Of a DNA stretch of 64,000 nt, positions 18,801-27,276 are shown in pieces (position 1 is the first letter of the stretch; every line of letters starts with the position of its first letter). Source of the stretch: Calditrichota bacterium (GTDB lineage Bacteria > Zhuqueibacterota > Zhuqueibacteria > Zhuqueibacterales > Geothermadaptataceae); assembly GCA_008501765.1 (NCBI GenBank), contig QQUE01000021.1:1-64000 (forward strand), given 5' to 3'. The notes beneath the pieces are model-generated. The model was given only the letters and a program-made list of their open reading frames with translations. It was not told the DNA's origin and did no database searches. Position numbers and translations under genes: made by a program.

Positions 18801-19083
18801 CAAACGGCGTAATGCCATCGCTGTAATTCATGCCGCTGCCTTTGGGTATTTCCACGGAATGAAAGACACTGAGATCGACACCAATCGGGTCTTGCGGATA
18901 ACCGCCAACCATGCCATAATTCAAAAATTGAGTTCGAATATTGGCTGCATCGTGAAATCCGACACGCTCGGCATCGATGCGTCCACGCTGCTCTTTCGGC
19001 ACGACCGGTTGCAACTGTGCCAACAGTTGTCCGGCGCACACAAAACAAAAAATCAGGGTGAGATAGAATCTCTTCAACTTCAT
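15820..19083 (-). CDS. Large secreted protein with fibronectin III-like region and type IX sorting domain, function unknown
   Basis: 1087 aa. The signal peptide (MKLKRFYLT to LLAQ) begins at ATG 19083, which has GGAG eight bases upstream; 22 additional upstream codons were rejected. The middle holds Asp-rich, calcium-site-like stretches (GLDGIDNDDNGIIDE, about residue 330) and a fibronectin III-like region (about 565-680, with FEGYRIYRA and YYYAVTSYD). The C-terminal 80 residues form a sorting domain (PYVVPNPYVG, APGLYIYHV). I do not recognise a named family. Its place between a TonB receptor and a PorV-like protein suggests it is an outer-surface partner, perhaps doing what SusD-like proteins do elsewhere; no SusD homologue is seen. 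Confidence 0.72.
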   Translation of the reverse strand: MKLKRFYLTLIFCFVCAGQLLAQLQPVVPKEQRGRIDAERVGFHDAANIRTQFLNYGMVGGYPQDPIGVDLSVFHSVEIPKGSGMNYSDGITPFVLARIEQTDGRPAYIMETGFRERQQQSPTANRIMRFEPRPGFFQADPDINQGRSPAVSSDPRTWPDYWPDKTFDPDDPGWVQAWNGYFGKRPNADQESYTVMDDDFYDAWKYYPDSRDSTRRGLGLRIEVRGFQWANPQASNVIFWHYDITNEGTTDYNENIVFGLYFDSGVGGSALSCDGIAESDDDNAFYDNSQGLDLVYTWDKFGHGTNLSSTCATTGYLGYAYLETPGKGLDGIDNDDNGIIDELRDGGPGELITGQEAIRAYVMANYDLAKFEAELGPLENRPAFRAREWWTGDEDLDWVAQLHDTGTDGIFGTKDTGEKDGIPTDGETNFDRTDLHESDQIGLTGFKLNRISAGQGNPSTEVDNIVFFDSGKSWPQRLYDQFTAFDPADRFDTAEALNYNIGFLFASGPFTLKAGKTERFSLALAYGADLDELRNTVSVVQRIYNANYQFAVPPEMPALSAEAGDGYVRLSWDDVSERGADPVTLLNDFEGYRIYRATDPEFRDPRVISTARGTGPIGNGRPIAQFDLINKKKGFSNISVEGVSYYLGKDSGIQHTFTDSTVQNGQLYYYAVTSYDHGSDSLQFYPSENAIAVSRTPRGGTILPKNVVAVRPNPKVAGFVRASTSNVTKIAGSGIGTAEVVVLNSNEVPEDHTFNLTFRAAASDSFRAAYYDFTDITSGEVLFTNGYDLDGEGIGQVASGLMPVISTPKTIKVDTVLTGFTQSSSTNSRLKVSYQYLLPINYIRPGYPDDITISFSDSPQDTSLPAIGLPARSANFSVIAHGDEADLRLKFRFRDLDGDGTLSQPYPHEFIDVITYDPKLPTRPQVTWRVELDTTGQAERGTVEPPAAGDVFEIKLALPLGPDDIFQFTSTAQYVDPQLADDEFKQKPYVVPNPYVGSVSFESERFAVSGRGERRLEFRGLPANCTIRIFTVNGALVQTLQHDGSNDGFVAWNLRTKDNLDVAPGLYIYHVDGGAMGSHIDKFAIIK

Positions 19084-19550
19084 TTTTACCACTCCACTGC
19101 TAATATCTGGGCACGTTTTAGCACGCGTAAATTCTGCAATTTTTCTCATCTCTGTAGTGAAACTTTAAATCAGAATAATTTAATTTGCTAGCCTGAATAA
19201 TTCTCACACAAAGGCACTAAGTCCGCAAAGAAAATATTTAAATACTTATAAATCTTAATTTTGTGGGCTTTGTGAGAGATAATTTTAATAAAAAATTTAG
19301 TTTTCTGAACATTTGATTTCAAATATCGAATTATCAATAGGTTAAGAATATTTTAATAAATATTTATGAATAAGCTAGATTAGCAAAAATCTAAAATAAC
19401 CGTACTTTTCGACAAGCTCCATGACCGGATTCTCCCCACTGCTGAGCCTGTCAAAGGGTAAAAAGCTTCGGGAGGCATCAAGATTTTATTCATAAACTCT
19501 AATTCACCAAGTTGGATTAAAATCCTTCGAATCATTACAATCACCGATTA
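19084..19550. other. Gene-free spacer with two repeat types
   Basis: 467 bp between the TonB receptor and the 1087-aa gene. It holds a diverged copy of the hairpin repeat also found at 25841-25978 (from 19190) and an inverted repeat TTTTCGACAAGCTC / GAGCCTGTCAAAGG at 19406-19457 of a kind common in intergenic DNA. No gene, and the promoter of the 1087-aa gene may lie here. Confidence 0.6.
19190..19283. repeat. Diverged copy of the hairpin repeat
   Basis: Starts GCCTGAATAATTCTCAC, nearly identical to the left end of the 25841-25978 element, and shares GTCCGCAAAGAAAA further in. The stem CTCACACAAAG is matched by CTTTGTGAGAG at about 19268-19278. A possible right end TTTATGAATAAGC occurs at about 19369. 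Confidence 0.55.
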
Positions 19551-22229
19551 TCACAATCCTGAGTTCAGCGTGATACCGACTTCAATTCGCCGTGGCGGAT
19601 AATAGCGTCCCGGATTAGCTAGGGTTACTTGATCACTGATCGGGGTTAACGAATAGTCCGGGCTGCCGGTATTGGCGAAAACAAATCCGTTGACAAATCT
19701 CGTATCCAGCAGGTTAAATGTCCTAAAAAACAGGCTGGTTTTGATACCCGCAATTTTCAGGAATTTTTCAGCACGCAGATCGATCAACAAAGAATTGTCT
19801 TTTTTACCTGAATTTCTCTCCAAACCGGCGCCGAAACCACTGCCGATTTGCGGTGTATAAGGTTGCCCGCCCGAATAGCGAAAAACAGCGCTGATGGAGA
19901 AATTATTCGGCTGCTGCACTGCCATTGTCGCGTTCAAGGTGTGGCGTTGATCCCAGCTCAAAGGAATCAATTCGGGGCGCGGATCTTCACCGGCCGAGGC
20001 ACGGGTGGCTGTTTCACGGGGATCGCTGGAATTGCCGTCAGCGCGCTGCCAGGTATAATCGAGTGTCGAGCTGAACAGCCCAACGCGCCGCTGGTCAAAA
20101 GCAATGGTGAAGCCATTGACATTGCCAAAATCGACGTTGGTAAATCTGGCATATTCAGCCGCCGCATACGTTGAAACGAATTCCACACCGAGCAAATCAC
20201 GGATGTCTTTGTAGAAAATACTGAAATCGAGCCCGAGAAAATCGGTGATCGCGTGTTTGTAGCCGAATTCATACTGAATGGTGCGTTCCGGTTTGATGTC
20301 CGGATTACCGAGCACGCCGTAGCTGATACCGCCCTCCTGCAGTTCATCCAGAACCTGGTAATTGGCATTTGAAAAAATTTGACCGAGGGCCGGCATCTGA
20401 TAAAAATGTCCATACGCAAAAAATACCGAAGCCGAGCTGGAAATGGGGTGAGAAATTCCCAAACGTGGAGCTACCGAAACTTTCCGCGTCGTGCTTTGTG
20501 GTTTTGATTCCGGCGCACCGGCAATGGCATTCGCCGGATTTTGTAGATCGCTGGGAATTGTTGCATTGGCATCAAAATATTCGAACCGTGCTCCGGCACG
20601 CACAACCAGGTCCTTCCATTCGACCTGATCCTGCGCATAACCTGCAATTGAGACCGGGTCGTATTCCGATGCGGGTGAATAATCCGGCGGTTCGTTTATA
20701 TGGCGAGTAATTTGGGTCGCTCCCGTTGCAACCAAATAGCCGTCTGGCGTGCCAAATTTAATGTTTGAATTCTGCAGCTCGACACCAAATTTTACCTGAT
20801 GCTCGCGGGTAACCTGGCTGGTGAGTGCTGCTTTAAAAACACCGGAATTGGTTTTTTGAATATATCGGCCCAGATTAACGCCTTGCACCGAGGCGCCAAT
20901 TTCATAGGCAATATCCCCATTCGACGGTCCAGCCGAATCGTAACGGGCATCATAAAAATCTTCATAAACATAATCTTTATAATCAAAGATATTTTGCCGG
21001 AAACTCAGGGTGTAAAAAGTATTTTTGGAGAGTGTGTGGGTCAGATCAAGACCGTGCACGATGGAACTGCTGCGCTGAATGGATGCACCATCCGGATTAA
21101 AACGAAAACTGAAATCAAAACGTTTCGCTTTCACATTATTTACAATTGCCTGGTAGCTTAATTCGAGGTTTTTAAACGATCGGTTGGTAATTTTTGCCAA
21201 TCCGGACCATTCCTCATTATAACTGAGCGGTTCTTCGGCATTGTCACCGGTTGGCGTAAAAACTTTTGTTTCGAAATTGGCCCTGTCGGTGGGTAAAAAA
21301 CGGCGCTCTGCCGTCACATAACCATCATCGCTAAAATGGCGGGCGCTGAAAATGAACCGCGTTTGCGGAATACCAGCGGGACCGCTAAAACTGAGCTGAT
21401 AGTTCTGTCGTGCCAGCGGTTCAAATTTATCATCAACAATGCGTTTGCTGCTGGAAAACATATAATCGCTGAGCAACACTTCGGCATTCCAGGTAAAATT
21501 TTCTGTTCCGCTTTTCAGGACAGCATTTACAACGCCGCTCATCGCCTGGCCGTATTCCGCGTCAAATGTGCCGCTGATCACTTGCACTTCCTGCAACAGC
21601 GAGCGGTCAATTCGCAGCGATGAACTATTGTCAAATGAGTTATTTACAGTCACACCGTTGATTTGGTACTGCACTTCCCCGGTTCGTCCGCCGCGAAAAT
21701 GGCCGTCAACAACACCTGCTTGCAGATTGACGATATCCTGCAATTCCTGCACTGGCAGATTTTCGATTTCGTCGGTCGTTACTGTGGACATGGAGCTGGT
21801 TAGATTTGTTTCTACCACCGGCCTTTCGGCAACGATGACAACGGCATCCGCCTCAATTGTGCTTTCTTCCAACGTCACATTTTGTGTTGTTGTCATGTTG
21901 GAGCTAACGCGTATTTGTTCAACAGTGACAGTTTTATAGCCAATGAAGCTGAACTGAACGCTGTACGTTCCGGGTGGAATATTTAAAATGCTGAAATAGC
22001 CATCTGCATCTGTAGCAGCGCCCAACGATGTTCCCATGATGACAACATTGGCACCAGGCAGGGCTTGTTGCTTTTCATCGAGCACCTGTCCGGCAAGTTT
22101 ACCGGAAATACCGGCATCCAAAACCGTCGGGATTTGCAGAAGAATTAAACCAATTAGAATTAAAAAGATTTCGCGGGAATGGAGGAACACAGTAGCGGAT
22201 TTGCATAACTTTTCGATTAATCGAATCAT
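19551..22229 (-). CDS. TonB-dependent outer-membrane receptor
   Basis: 892 aa. A signal sequence is followed by a carboxypeptidase-regulatory-like domain (about residues 45-130: GQVLDEKQQALPGANVVI, FSFIGYKTVTV), a plug domain (about 140-260: VTTDEIENLPVQELQDIVNLQAGVV, EYGQAMSGVVNAVLKSG) and a long 22-strand-type barrel with many aromatic belts. It would take oligosaccharides across the outer membrane using TonB energy. The substrate is inferred from neighbouring glycosidases. The start at ATG 22229 keeps the hydrophobic signal segment; 26 upstream codons lack support. It follows the CBM9-like gene by 93 bp. It ends in a Leu rather than the usual aromatic residue. Confidence 0.9.
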   Translation of the reverse strand: MIRLIEKLCKSATVFLHSREIFLILIGLILLQIPTVLDAGISGKLAGQVLDEKQQALPGANVVIMGTSLGAATDADGYFSILNIPPGTYSVQFSFIGYKTVTVEQIRVSSNMTTTQNVTLEESTIEADAVVIVAERPVVETNLTSSMSTVTTDEIENLPVQELQDIVNLQAGVVDGHFRGGRTGEVQYQINGVTVNNSFDNSSSLRIDRSLLQEVQVISGTFDAEYGQAMSGVVNAVLKSGTENFTWNAEVLLSDYMFSSSKRIVDDKFEPLARQNYQLSFSGPAGIPQTRFIFSARHFSDDGYVTAERRFLPTDRANFETKVFTPTGDNAEEPLSYNEEWSGLAKITNRSFKNLELSYQAIVNNVKAKRFDFSFRFNPDGASIQRSSSIVHGLDLTHTLSKNTFYTLSFRQNIFDYKDYVYEDFYDARYDSAGPSNGDIAYEIGASVQGVNLGRYIQKTNSGVFKAALTSQVTREHQVKFGVELQNSNIKFGTPDGYLVATGATQITRHINEPPDYSPASEYDPVSIAGYAQDQVEWKDLVVRAGARFEYFDANATIPSDLQNPANAIAGAPESKPQSTTRKVSVAPRLGISHPISSSASVFFAYGHFYQMPALGQIFSNANYQVLDELQEGGISYGVLGNPDIKPERTIQYEFGYKHAITDFLGLDFSIFYKDIRDLLGVEFVSTYAAAEYARFTNVDFGNVNGFTIAFDQRRVGLFSSTLDYTWQRADGNSSDPRETATRASAGEDPRPELIPLSWDQRHTLNATMAVQQPNNFSISAVFRYSGGQPYTPQIGSGFGAGLERNSGKKDNSLLIDLRAEKFLKIAGIKTSLFFRTFNLLDTRFVNGFVFANTGSPDYSLTPISDQVTLANPGRYYPPRRIEVGITLNSGL

Positions 22230-22322
22230 TTTACTTCTCTTCTGGAATTGATCATAAAATGTCGCGGAACATTCCACGAGGAGGGAATGTTCCGCGTCGG
22301 AGGTCATCTACTTACAACAAGA

Positions 22323-25300
22323 CTATTTCAGAAGCGTAAATTTACCATAAAGAGTCGAGAACGATTTTCTGGTTGTCTGAGATTTCATGTGTAATCTGTA
22401 GAAATAAACACCCGAGCTCAGATTATGGGCATCAAAACTGACTTGCCGCTTACCGGTTTGCTGAACACCAAGCGGTACATTCGCGACATTGCGTCCGAGA
22501 ATATCGTATATTTTTAGCGCCACATGACCTTCTTCCGGCATGGTAAATACGATATTTGTCGTTGGGTTGAATGGATTCGGATAGTTACCCAATACAGCAA
22601 ATTCTGTTGGCACACCCGTGTTTTCAGTTGTTTTCACACTGGTAACGAGCGTATTTGGATCCATCAAAGCCCACGCAGGTCCGGCAGCCCAGGCATTTTC
22701 ACGCATCCACCAGGTGCGGGTGCCATAATTGTCTGCGACATTTTCAAAGCTGTCCCCGTCAAACAGGGTTGCGCTGAGAAAAAGAACACCGTCGCCCAAA
22801 TCGGCCGCATAACCGAAATGTGTTAAATCCAGTGCCAGTTCGAATGAGAAGCCTTCGTCAACATCATTGAAATCATTAATTGTAGTATTTGGTTTGATTT
22901 CAACGGCAACTTCCGCGCCGCCCATAGCCATCAGTTCGGTCAGGAAACCACCTGTGACCAGCGCTCCGGTGGAATCAAAACGAACGATCAACTCATGGCG
23001 TTCGAGGTTGTGCTCAATTTCATGAAATACTGACCGGTTGTTGATGATAAAATTGACGGCATCCCATTGGTCGAAATTTTCCAAAGACCAGACAGCCTGA
23101 TCGCGAACATCAACGCCGAGGTACAACATAGTGCCTTTGAAGAACCATTTTACCGTCGCATCGCCGGGATCGAGTACAGCAGCGCGGACACCATCAATTT
23201 CAGGTTGCCACTGACCGCTGCGCCACGGACCAACGCCGGAGTAAGAATTGCGCAGGTCTTCGTCATCGAATCGAATATCCATGGCAGGTGCTTGCATCCA
23301 GACTTCCTCACTCAACGCACCGTCGATAACCGGAGCATCGTGATTCGCTGCGCTGGGAATGATCACTTCAGGGCCAACTTCGGGAACCGAAGCAGTTGCG
23401 TCCGTCACGTCCGGGCGGGTATAAATTCGGATAACATCATAAGCCGATCCGTTACCCCAGGGGCCAGCCCACCAGGTACGATTACCACTGAATTTATCAG
23501 GATCCATTGGCCATTGCCAGTCCGCATCGTAAATTGACATATTGAATTCAATGATTTCGCCTGCAGATTTTGTGGCATCATAACCCCGGGAATCGAGATT
23601 AAACCAAATCTCAGTCACCCAACTGTCATCAACAATAGAATCTGCATTGGCGAGGCCATTGACTTTAGTTGCTGCATTCCAGATTTGTGCGGTAACAGAA
23701 TCACGAGGCCCGCCCGCCCAGCCAAAAAAGCCGGGATCCGCGCCGATATCGCCGGTTGCAGGATCGGCCCAGCCTTCGGTGACCCAGCCATAAAAATATT
23801 CAAATGGAGGCACAGGGCGATTGGGGCTGCTGCGATCGCGCATGTTCATCAGAAATCCATCAAATTGGTTGAACAATCCGCCACCAATGGATTTATCTTT
23901 GGCTTCAACAGCCATGTAAAGTCCGTTGTCTTTCACGAGAAATTTGACAATCGCATCTGTCGGATCACTTGGTGGCGTGCCGCGTTCTTCAACCCAGCCA
24001 CCGCCGGGAATCAGCGAACCGGTTTTGCCGTACTGCAAACGGATAGATTCAGCATTTGCCCAGCCCGGCTCGTTCAGCATGCCGTCGAGGGTAATTGTTT
24101 CAGTTGTTTGCTTTGCCCAAATTACATTCGGACGTTCCAGTGAAATGGCTTCTGCACCACCAGGAACAAACTTGAAAGGATCCATATAAGCCCAGGCCGG
24201 AGCCGATGGGCCAGCGCTCTCACGCATCCACCAGACACGGTTGCCATAATTATCACCGGCATTGACGAAAGAATCACCGTCCAGCAAAGTTGCGCTGATA
24301 AAAAGAATACCATCGCCACGACCTGAAGGATAACCCAACTTCGTCAGGTCAACTGCCAGCTCAATCATGAAACCTTCATCGACATCGTTGAAATCATTGA
24401 TAGTTGTATTGGCTTTCATGTGAACGCCAACGCTTGCGCCATCGAGTGAATCCACCAACGCTGCGAGAAATCCGGATGGAAGCGCCGCACCCGTTTCATC
24501 AAAATGCACGTCAAGTTCACGTCGTTCCAGCACATGATCGTCCTGAACAGCTTCGCGGTCATTGATTACGATGCGGATACCATCCCACATATCGTAATTT
24601 TCCAATGACCAAACGGCCTGATCGCGCACATCAACGCCGATGTAGAGCATATCGCCCTTAAAAAACCACTTGAATGTTGCATCGGCAGGATCGAGAATTG
24701 CCGCACGCACACCATCAATTTCAGGCTGGAACTGACCACTGCGGTCGGCTCCCAAAATGCCGTACGATTCACGAAGATCGGTATCCCCATAGCGAATATC
24801 CAGCCCCGGCACGTTGCCCCAAACATCTTCACTTAAATTTCCGTCGATTGTCGGATCGTCAAAATCTTCGCCATTTAAAACGATAGCTTCCGGGCCGATA
24901 AAAGGAGCGCCGCCCGAATTGACCGTTACATCAGGCCGCACGTAAATTCTGAGAACGTCATAGGCGTCGCCATTGCCCCAGGGACCAGCCAGCCAGGTAC
25001 GGTTTGCGGCAAATTTGTCGGGATTGTTTGGCCAGTTCCAGTCGGAATCATAAATGGAAATATTAAATTGCACGATGTCGCCGTCTTCATTCGTTGCATC
25101 GTATCCGCGGGCGTCCAAGTTGAAAGCCAATTCTGTAACCCAGGCTTCATCCAAAATGCTGTCGGCATTGGCAAGACCGATAACCGTCGTGGCCGCGTTC
25201 CATATTTGTGAATTGATCGAGTCGCGTACGCCTCCAGCCCAACCAAAAAAACCGGGATCTGCGCCAATGTCACCAGTTGCGGGATCCGCCCATCCCTCCG

Positions 25301-25742
25301 TTACCCAGCCATAAAAATACTCAAATGATGGTGTCGGGCGATTTTCGCTGGTACGATCACGCATGTTCATCAGAAAACCGTCAAATTGATTAAAAAGACC
25401 ACCGCCAACCGAGCTATCCTTTGCAGTGATACCGAGATAAAGCCAATTGTCAACTACAAGAAATTTGATCGTGGCATCTGTGGGATCATTTGTAAGCACC
25501 CCCTGTTCGTCCATATAACCACTTCCGGGAATCAGTGCAACATTCGCTGCATATTCCACACGAATTGATTCAGCGCTCGCCCATTCGGCTTCATCCAATA
25601 CACCGTCAAGGGTAATTGGCGCTCCTTCGGTAGAACGAGCCCAAACGACATTGGTGCGATCGCCAGTCTGTGCCTGAGCTGAGACTGCCAACCCAATTAA
25701 CAGAAAAGCGATCAACGAAAGTACAGTAAACGTTTTTTGCAT
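22323..25742 (-). CDS. Secreted protein with tandemly duplicated CBM9-like domains and type IX sorting domain
   Basis: 1139 aa with a signal peptide (ending near SAQAQ). Two long repeats of about 510 residues (roughly 27-535 and 540-1040) are highly alike, each with two CBM9-like (PF06452-type) modules starting ITLDGVLDEAEW / TIDGNLSEDVW and ITLDGMLNEPGW / VIDGALSEEVW. The segment around GWADPATGDIGADPGFF is identical in both repeats. A C-terminal T9SS sorting domain (NYPNPFNPTT, then a GVYFYRL strand) follows. It may bind glycan at the cell surface beside the TonB receptor. ATG 25742 follows GGAGG, while the GTG 12 bases upstream contains the ribosome site. No catalytic motif is seen. Confidence 0.8.
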   Translation of the reverse strand: MQKTFTVLSLIAFLLIGLAVSAQAQTGDRTNVVWARSTEGAPITLDGVLDEAEWASAESIRVEYAANVALIPGSGYMDEQGVLTNDPTDATIKFLVVDNWLYLGITAKDSSVGGGLFNQFDGFLMNMRDRTSENRPTPSFEYFYGWVTEGWADPATGDIGADPGFFGWAGGVRDSINSQIWNAATTVIGLANADSILDEAWVTELAFNLDARGYDATNEDGDIVQFNISIYDSDWNWPNNPDKFAANRTWLAGPWGNGDAYDVLRIYVRPDVTVNSGGAPFIGPEAIVLNGEDFDDPTIDGNLSEDVWGNVPGLDIRYGDTDLRESYGILGADRSGQFQPEIDGVRAAILDPADATFKWFFKGDMLYIGVDVRDQAVWSLENYDMWDGIRIVINDREAVQDDHVLERRELDVHFDETGAALPSGFLAALVDSLDGASVGVHMKANTTINDFNDVDEGFMIELAVDLTKLGYPSGRGDGILFISATLLDGDSFVNAGDNYGNRVWWMRESAGPSAPAWAYMDPFKFVPGGAEAISLERPNVIWAKQTTETITLDGMLNEPGWANAESIRLQYGKTGSLIPGGGWVEERGTPPSDPTDAIVKFLVKDNGLYMAVEAKDKSIGGGLFNQFDGFLMNMRDRSSPNRPVPPFEYFYGWVTEGWADPATGDIGADPGFFGWAGGPRDSVTAQIWNAATKVNGLANADSIVDDSWVTEIWFNLDSRGYDATKSAGEIIEFNMSIYDADWQWPMDPDKFSGNRTWWAGPWGNGSAYDVIRIYTRPDVTDATASVPEVGPEVIIPSAANHDAPVIDGALSEEVWMQAPAMDIRFDDEDLRNSYSGVGPWRSGQWQPEIDGVRAAVLDPGDATVKWFFKGTMLYLGVDVRDQAVWSLENFDQWDAVNFIINNRSVFHEIEHNLERHELIVRFDSTGALVTGGFLTELMAMGGAEVAVEIKPNTTINDFNDVDEGFSFELALDLTHFGYAADLGDGVLFLSATLFDGDSFENVADNYGTRTWWMRENAWAAGPAWALMDPNTLVTSVKTTENTGVPTEFAVLGNYPNPFNPTTNIVFTMPEEGHVALKIYDILGRNVANVPLGVQQTGKRQVSFDAHNLSSGVYFYRLHMKSQTTRKSFSTLYGKFTLLK

Positions 25743-26082
25743 TCTTTCCTCCACTTTGAGTTAATTTGACTACAATACATTTATAAGATTTAACAGGTAA
25801 GACCAAACTTCATTAAAACTCTGTACAAAAATATGTTATTTAACCTGAATAATTCTCACGCAGAGTCGCAAGGTCCGCAAAGAAAAGATTTCAAGATATT
25901 AAAAAACAATTCTCAGCGAGCTCTACGGCTCTGCGTGGGGGGCTTTTTTTGAAAAAACTTTATGAATAATTCGGGTTAAAAACTTAATTCATCAATAACA
26001 GAACAAAAACAGGCCGCAGATTATCTATATGAAATTTGCCCAAAATGGCGGGCAAAAATTAAGCTGAATATTCTATCGAATT
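25743..26082. other. Gene-free spacer between lacI and the CBM9-like gene
   Basis: 340 bp. It holds the MITE-like hairpin element at 25841-25978 and otherwise AT-rich DNA. The promoter of the CBM9-TonB gene run may lie upstream of 25742, but no clear -35/-10 or LacI-type palindrome was seen. Confidence 0.55.
25841..25978. repeat. MITE-like hairpin repeat with terminal inverted repeats
   Basis: 138 bp. Ends TAACCTGAATAATTC and GAATAATTCGGGTTA are inverted repeats with two mismatches. Inside, CTCACGCAGAG is matched by CTCTGCGTG followed by GGGGGC and seven T, which could act as a terminator on the plus strand. A diverged copy lies at 19190 and a right-end-like TTTATGAATAATTC occurs at 4656. 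Confidence 0.6.
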
Positions 26083-27120
26083 TTACAAAAATGCTTGATT
26101 GGTGACGTTGGCGCAGCCGCATGAGCCGCCGATGATCAATCCGGTGGAAATTTCTTCTCTGTGGGAGGAATCAGTTTCAAGTTTGCCATCGATCATTTTA
26201 AACAAATACTGTACTGCTTTTTTTGCTAATTCTCGAATTGGAACATGCACTGTTGTGAGTCGTGGGGAGAGCAGGCTACTCAGGAAAATATCATCAAATC
26301 CGGCAACGGCGATATCCGCTGGAATAACCATATTCATACTCTTTGCAGCTTCGTAAATTCCGACCGCCATCATATCATTTGCTGCAAAAATCGCTTCCGG
26401 TCTATCCGCCTGGGTAACCAGCCGCATAAAGCCGTAATAACCGGATTTCATTGTAAATCCACCGCGTACGAAATAATTGGGATTTACAGTAAGATCGCTT
26501 TGCTGCATTGCGTCTTTAAATCCACGCAGACGCTCTTCAGCGTCATGGTTGCCCTCCGGGCCGCAAATGGTGGCAATTTTTGTGTAACCGTGTTTTATTA
26601 AATGCTGGGTGACCGCGAAGGCACCCTGATAATTATCAAAATTGAAACTGGGGATTTGTGATATTTTTTCCCCACTGTTGAGGAGAACGAGTGGGCGTTT
26701 CCCCTTTTTTAAATGGCTGGTGATGTTCCCATGCAGATGGGGCGCCATCAACACAACGCCGTCAACACGGCCACCGGCCATAAAATCGGAAAGGGTTTCA
26801 ACTATATCACGTTGAACGTGGGAACTGGATACGAGTGTATAACAATTGGCCCGTGAGGCCTCTTCGTCGATTCCATGCAAAACTTCGGTAAAAAACTCAT
26901 CCACGAGTGCTGGCAGAATAACACCGATCGTTTCGCTGCGCTGGCGGGCAAAACCCTTGGCAATAAAACTGGGTTTGTAATCGTGTTCCTGTGCTATTTG
27001 TTTGATTCGTTGCCGGGTTTTTTCGCTGACCGGCCCGTTGTTGTTCAACGCCCGGGAAACGGTGGCAACCGAAACCCCTGCTTTGCGCGCAATATCGTGA
27101 ATGTTTATATCTTTTTTCAT
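26083..27120 (-). CDS. LacI-family transcriptional regulator
   Basis: 345 aa. The N-terminal helix-turn-helix (residues 5-30: NIHDIARKAGVSVATVSRALN) with the hinge helix region (KPSFIAKGFARQRS) is followed by a periplasmic-binding-protein-like effector domain (ETIGVILPAL to the C-terminus, with AIFAANDMMAVGIYEA and IAVAGFDDI). It likely represses the sugar uptake and breakdown genes and is released by a sugar. A perfect palindrome 59 bp upstream and the same palindrome in front of the binding-protein gene suggest control of itself and of the transporter. Its position between permeases and CBM9/TonB genes fits a local regulator. Confidence 0.92.
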   Translation of the reverse strand: MKKDINIHDIARKAGVSVATVSRALNNNGPVSEKTRQRIKQIAQEHDYKPSFIAKGFARQRSETIGVILPALVDEFFTEVLHGIDEEASRANCYTLVSSSHVQRDIVETLSDFMAGGRVDGVVLMAPHLHGNITSHLKKGKRPLVLLNSGEKISQIPSFNFDNYQGAFAVTQHLIKHGYTKIATICGPEGNHDAEERLRGFKDAMQQSDLTVNPNYFVRGGFTMKSGYYGFMRLVTQADRPEAIFAANDMMAVGIYEAAKSMNMVIPADIAVAGFDDIFLSSLLSPRLTTVHVPIRELAKKAVQYLFKMIDGKLETDSSHREEISTGLIIGGSCGCANVTNQAFL

Positions 27121-27178
27121 AAAAATGTAACCGTTTGCTGAGAATAGTATTACTCAAAATTGAAAAAAAATACAAATT

Positions 27179-27194
27179 ATGTAAACGTTTACAT
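27179..27194. promoter_or_regulatory. LacI-family operator upstream of lacI
   Basis: ATGTAAACGTTTACAT, a perfect 16-bp palindrome with the central CG typical of LacI/CcpA-type operators, lies 59 bp before the lacI ATG. A weaker version, TGTAACCGTTTGC, occurs at about 27126-27138 next to the start codon. Confidence 0.8.
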
Positions 27195-27276
27195 AAAAAT
27201 ATAAAACAAAATACTTGATGTCAAGAATTTTTATTCCCAAGCCACAGAATTAAAAATAGGATAGTCGAATTTGGGC

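Noticed and set aside
18556-19191. 211-codon plus-strand frame
   Set aside because: Antisense to the signal-peptide end of the 1087-aa sorted protein; no ribosome site and no domain.
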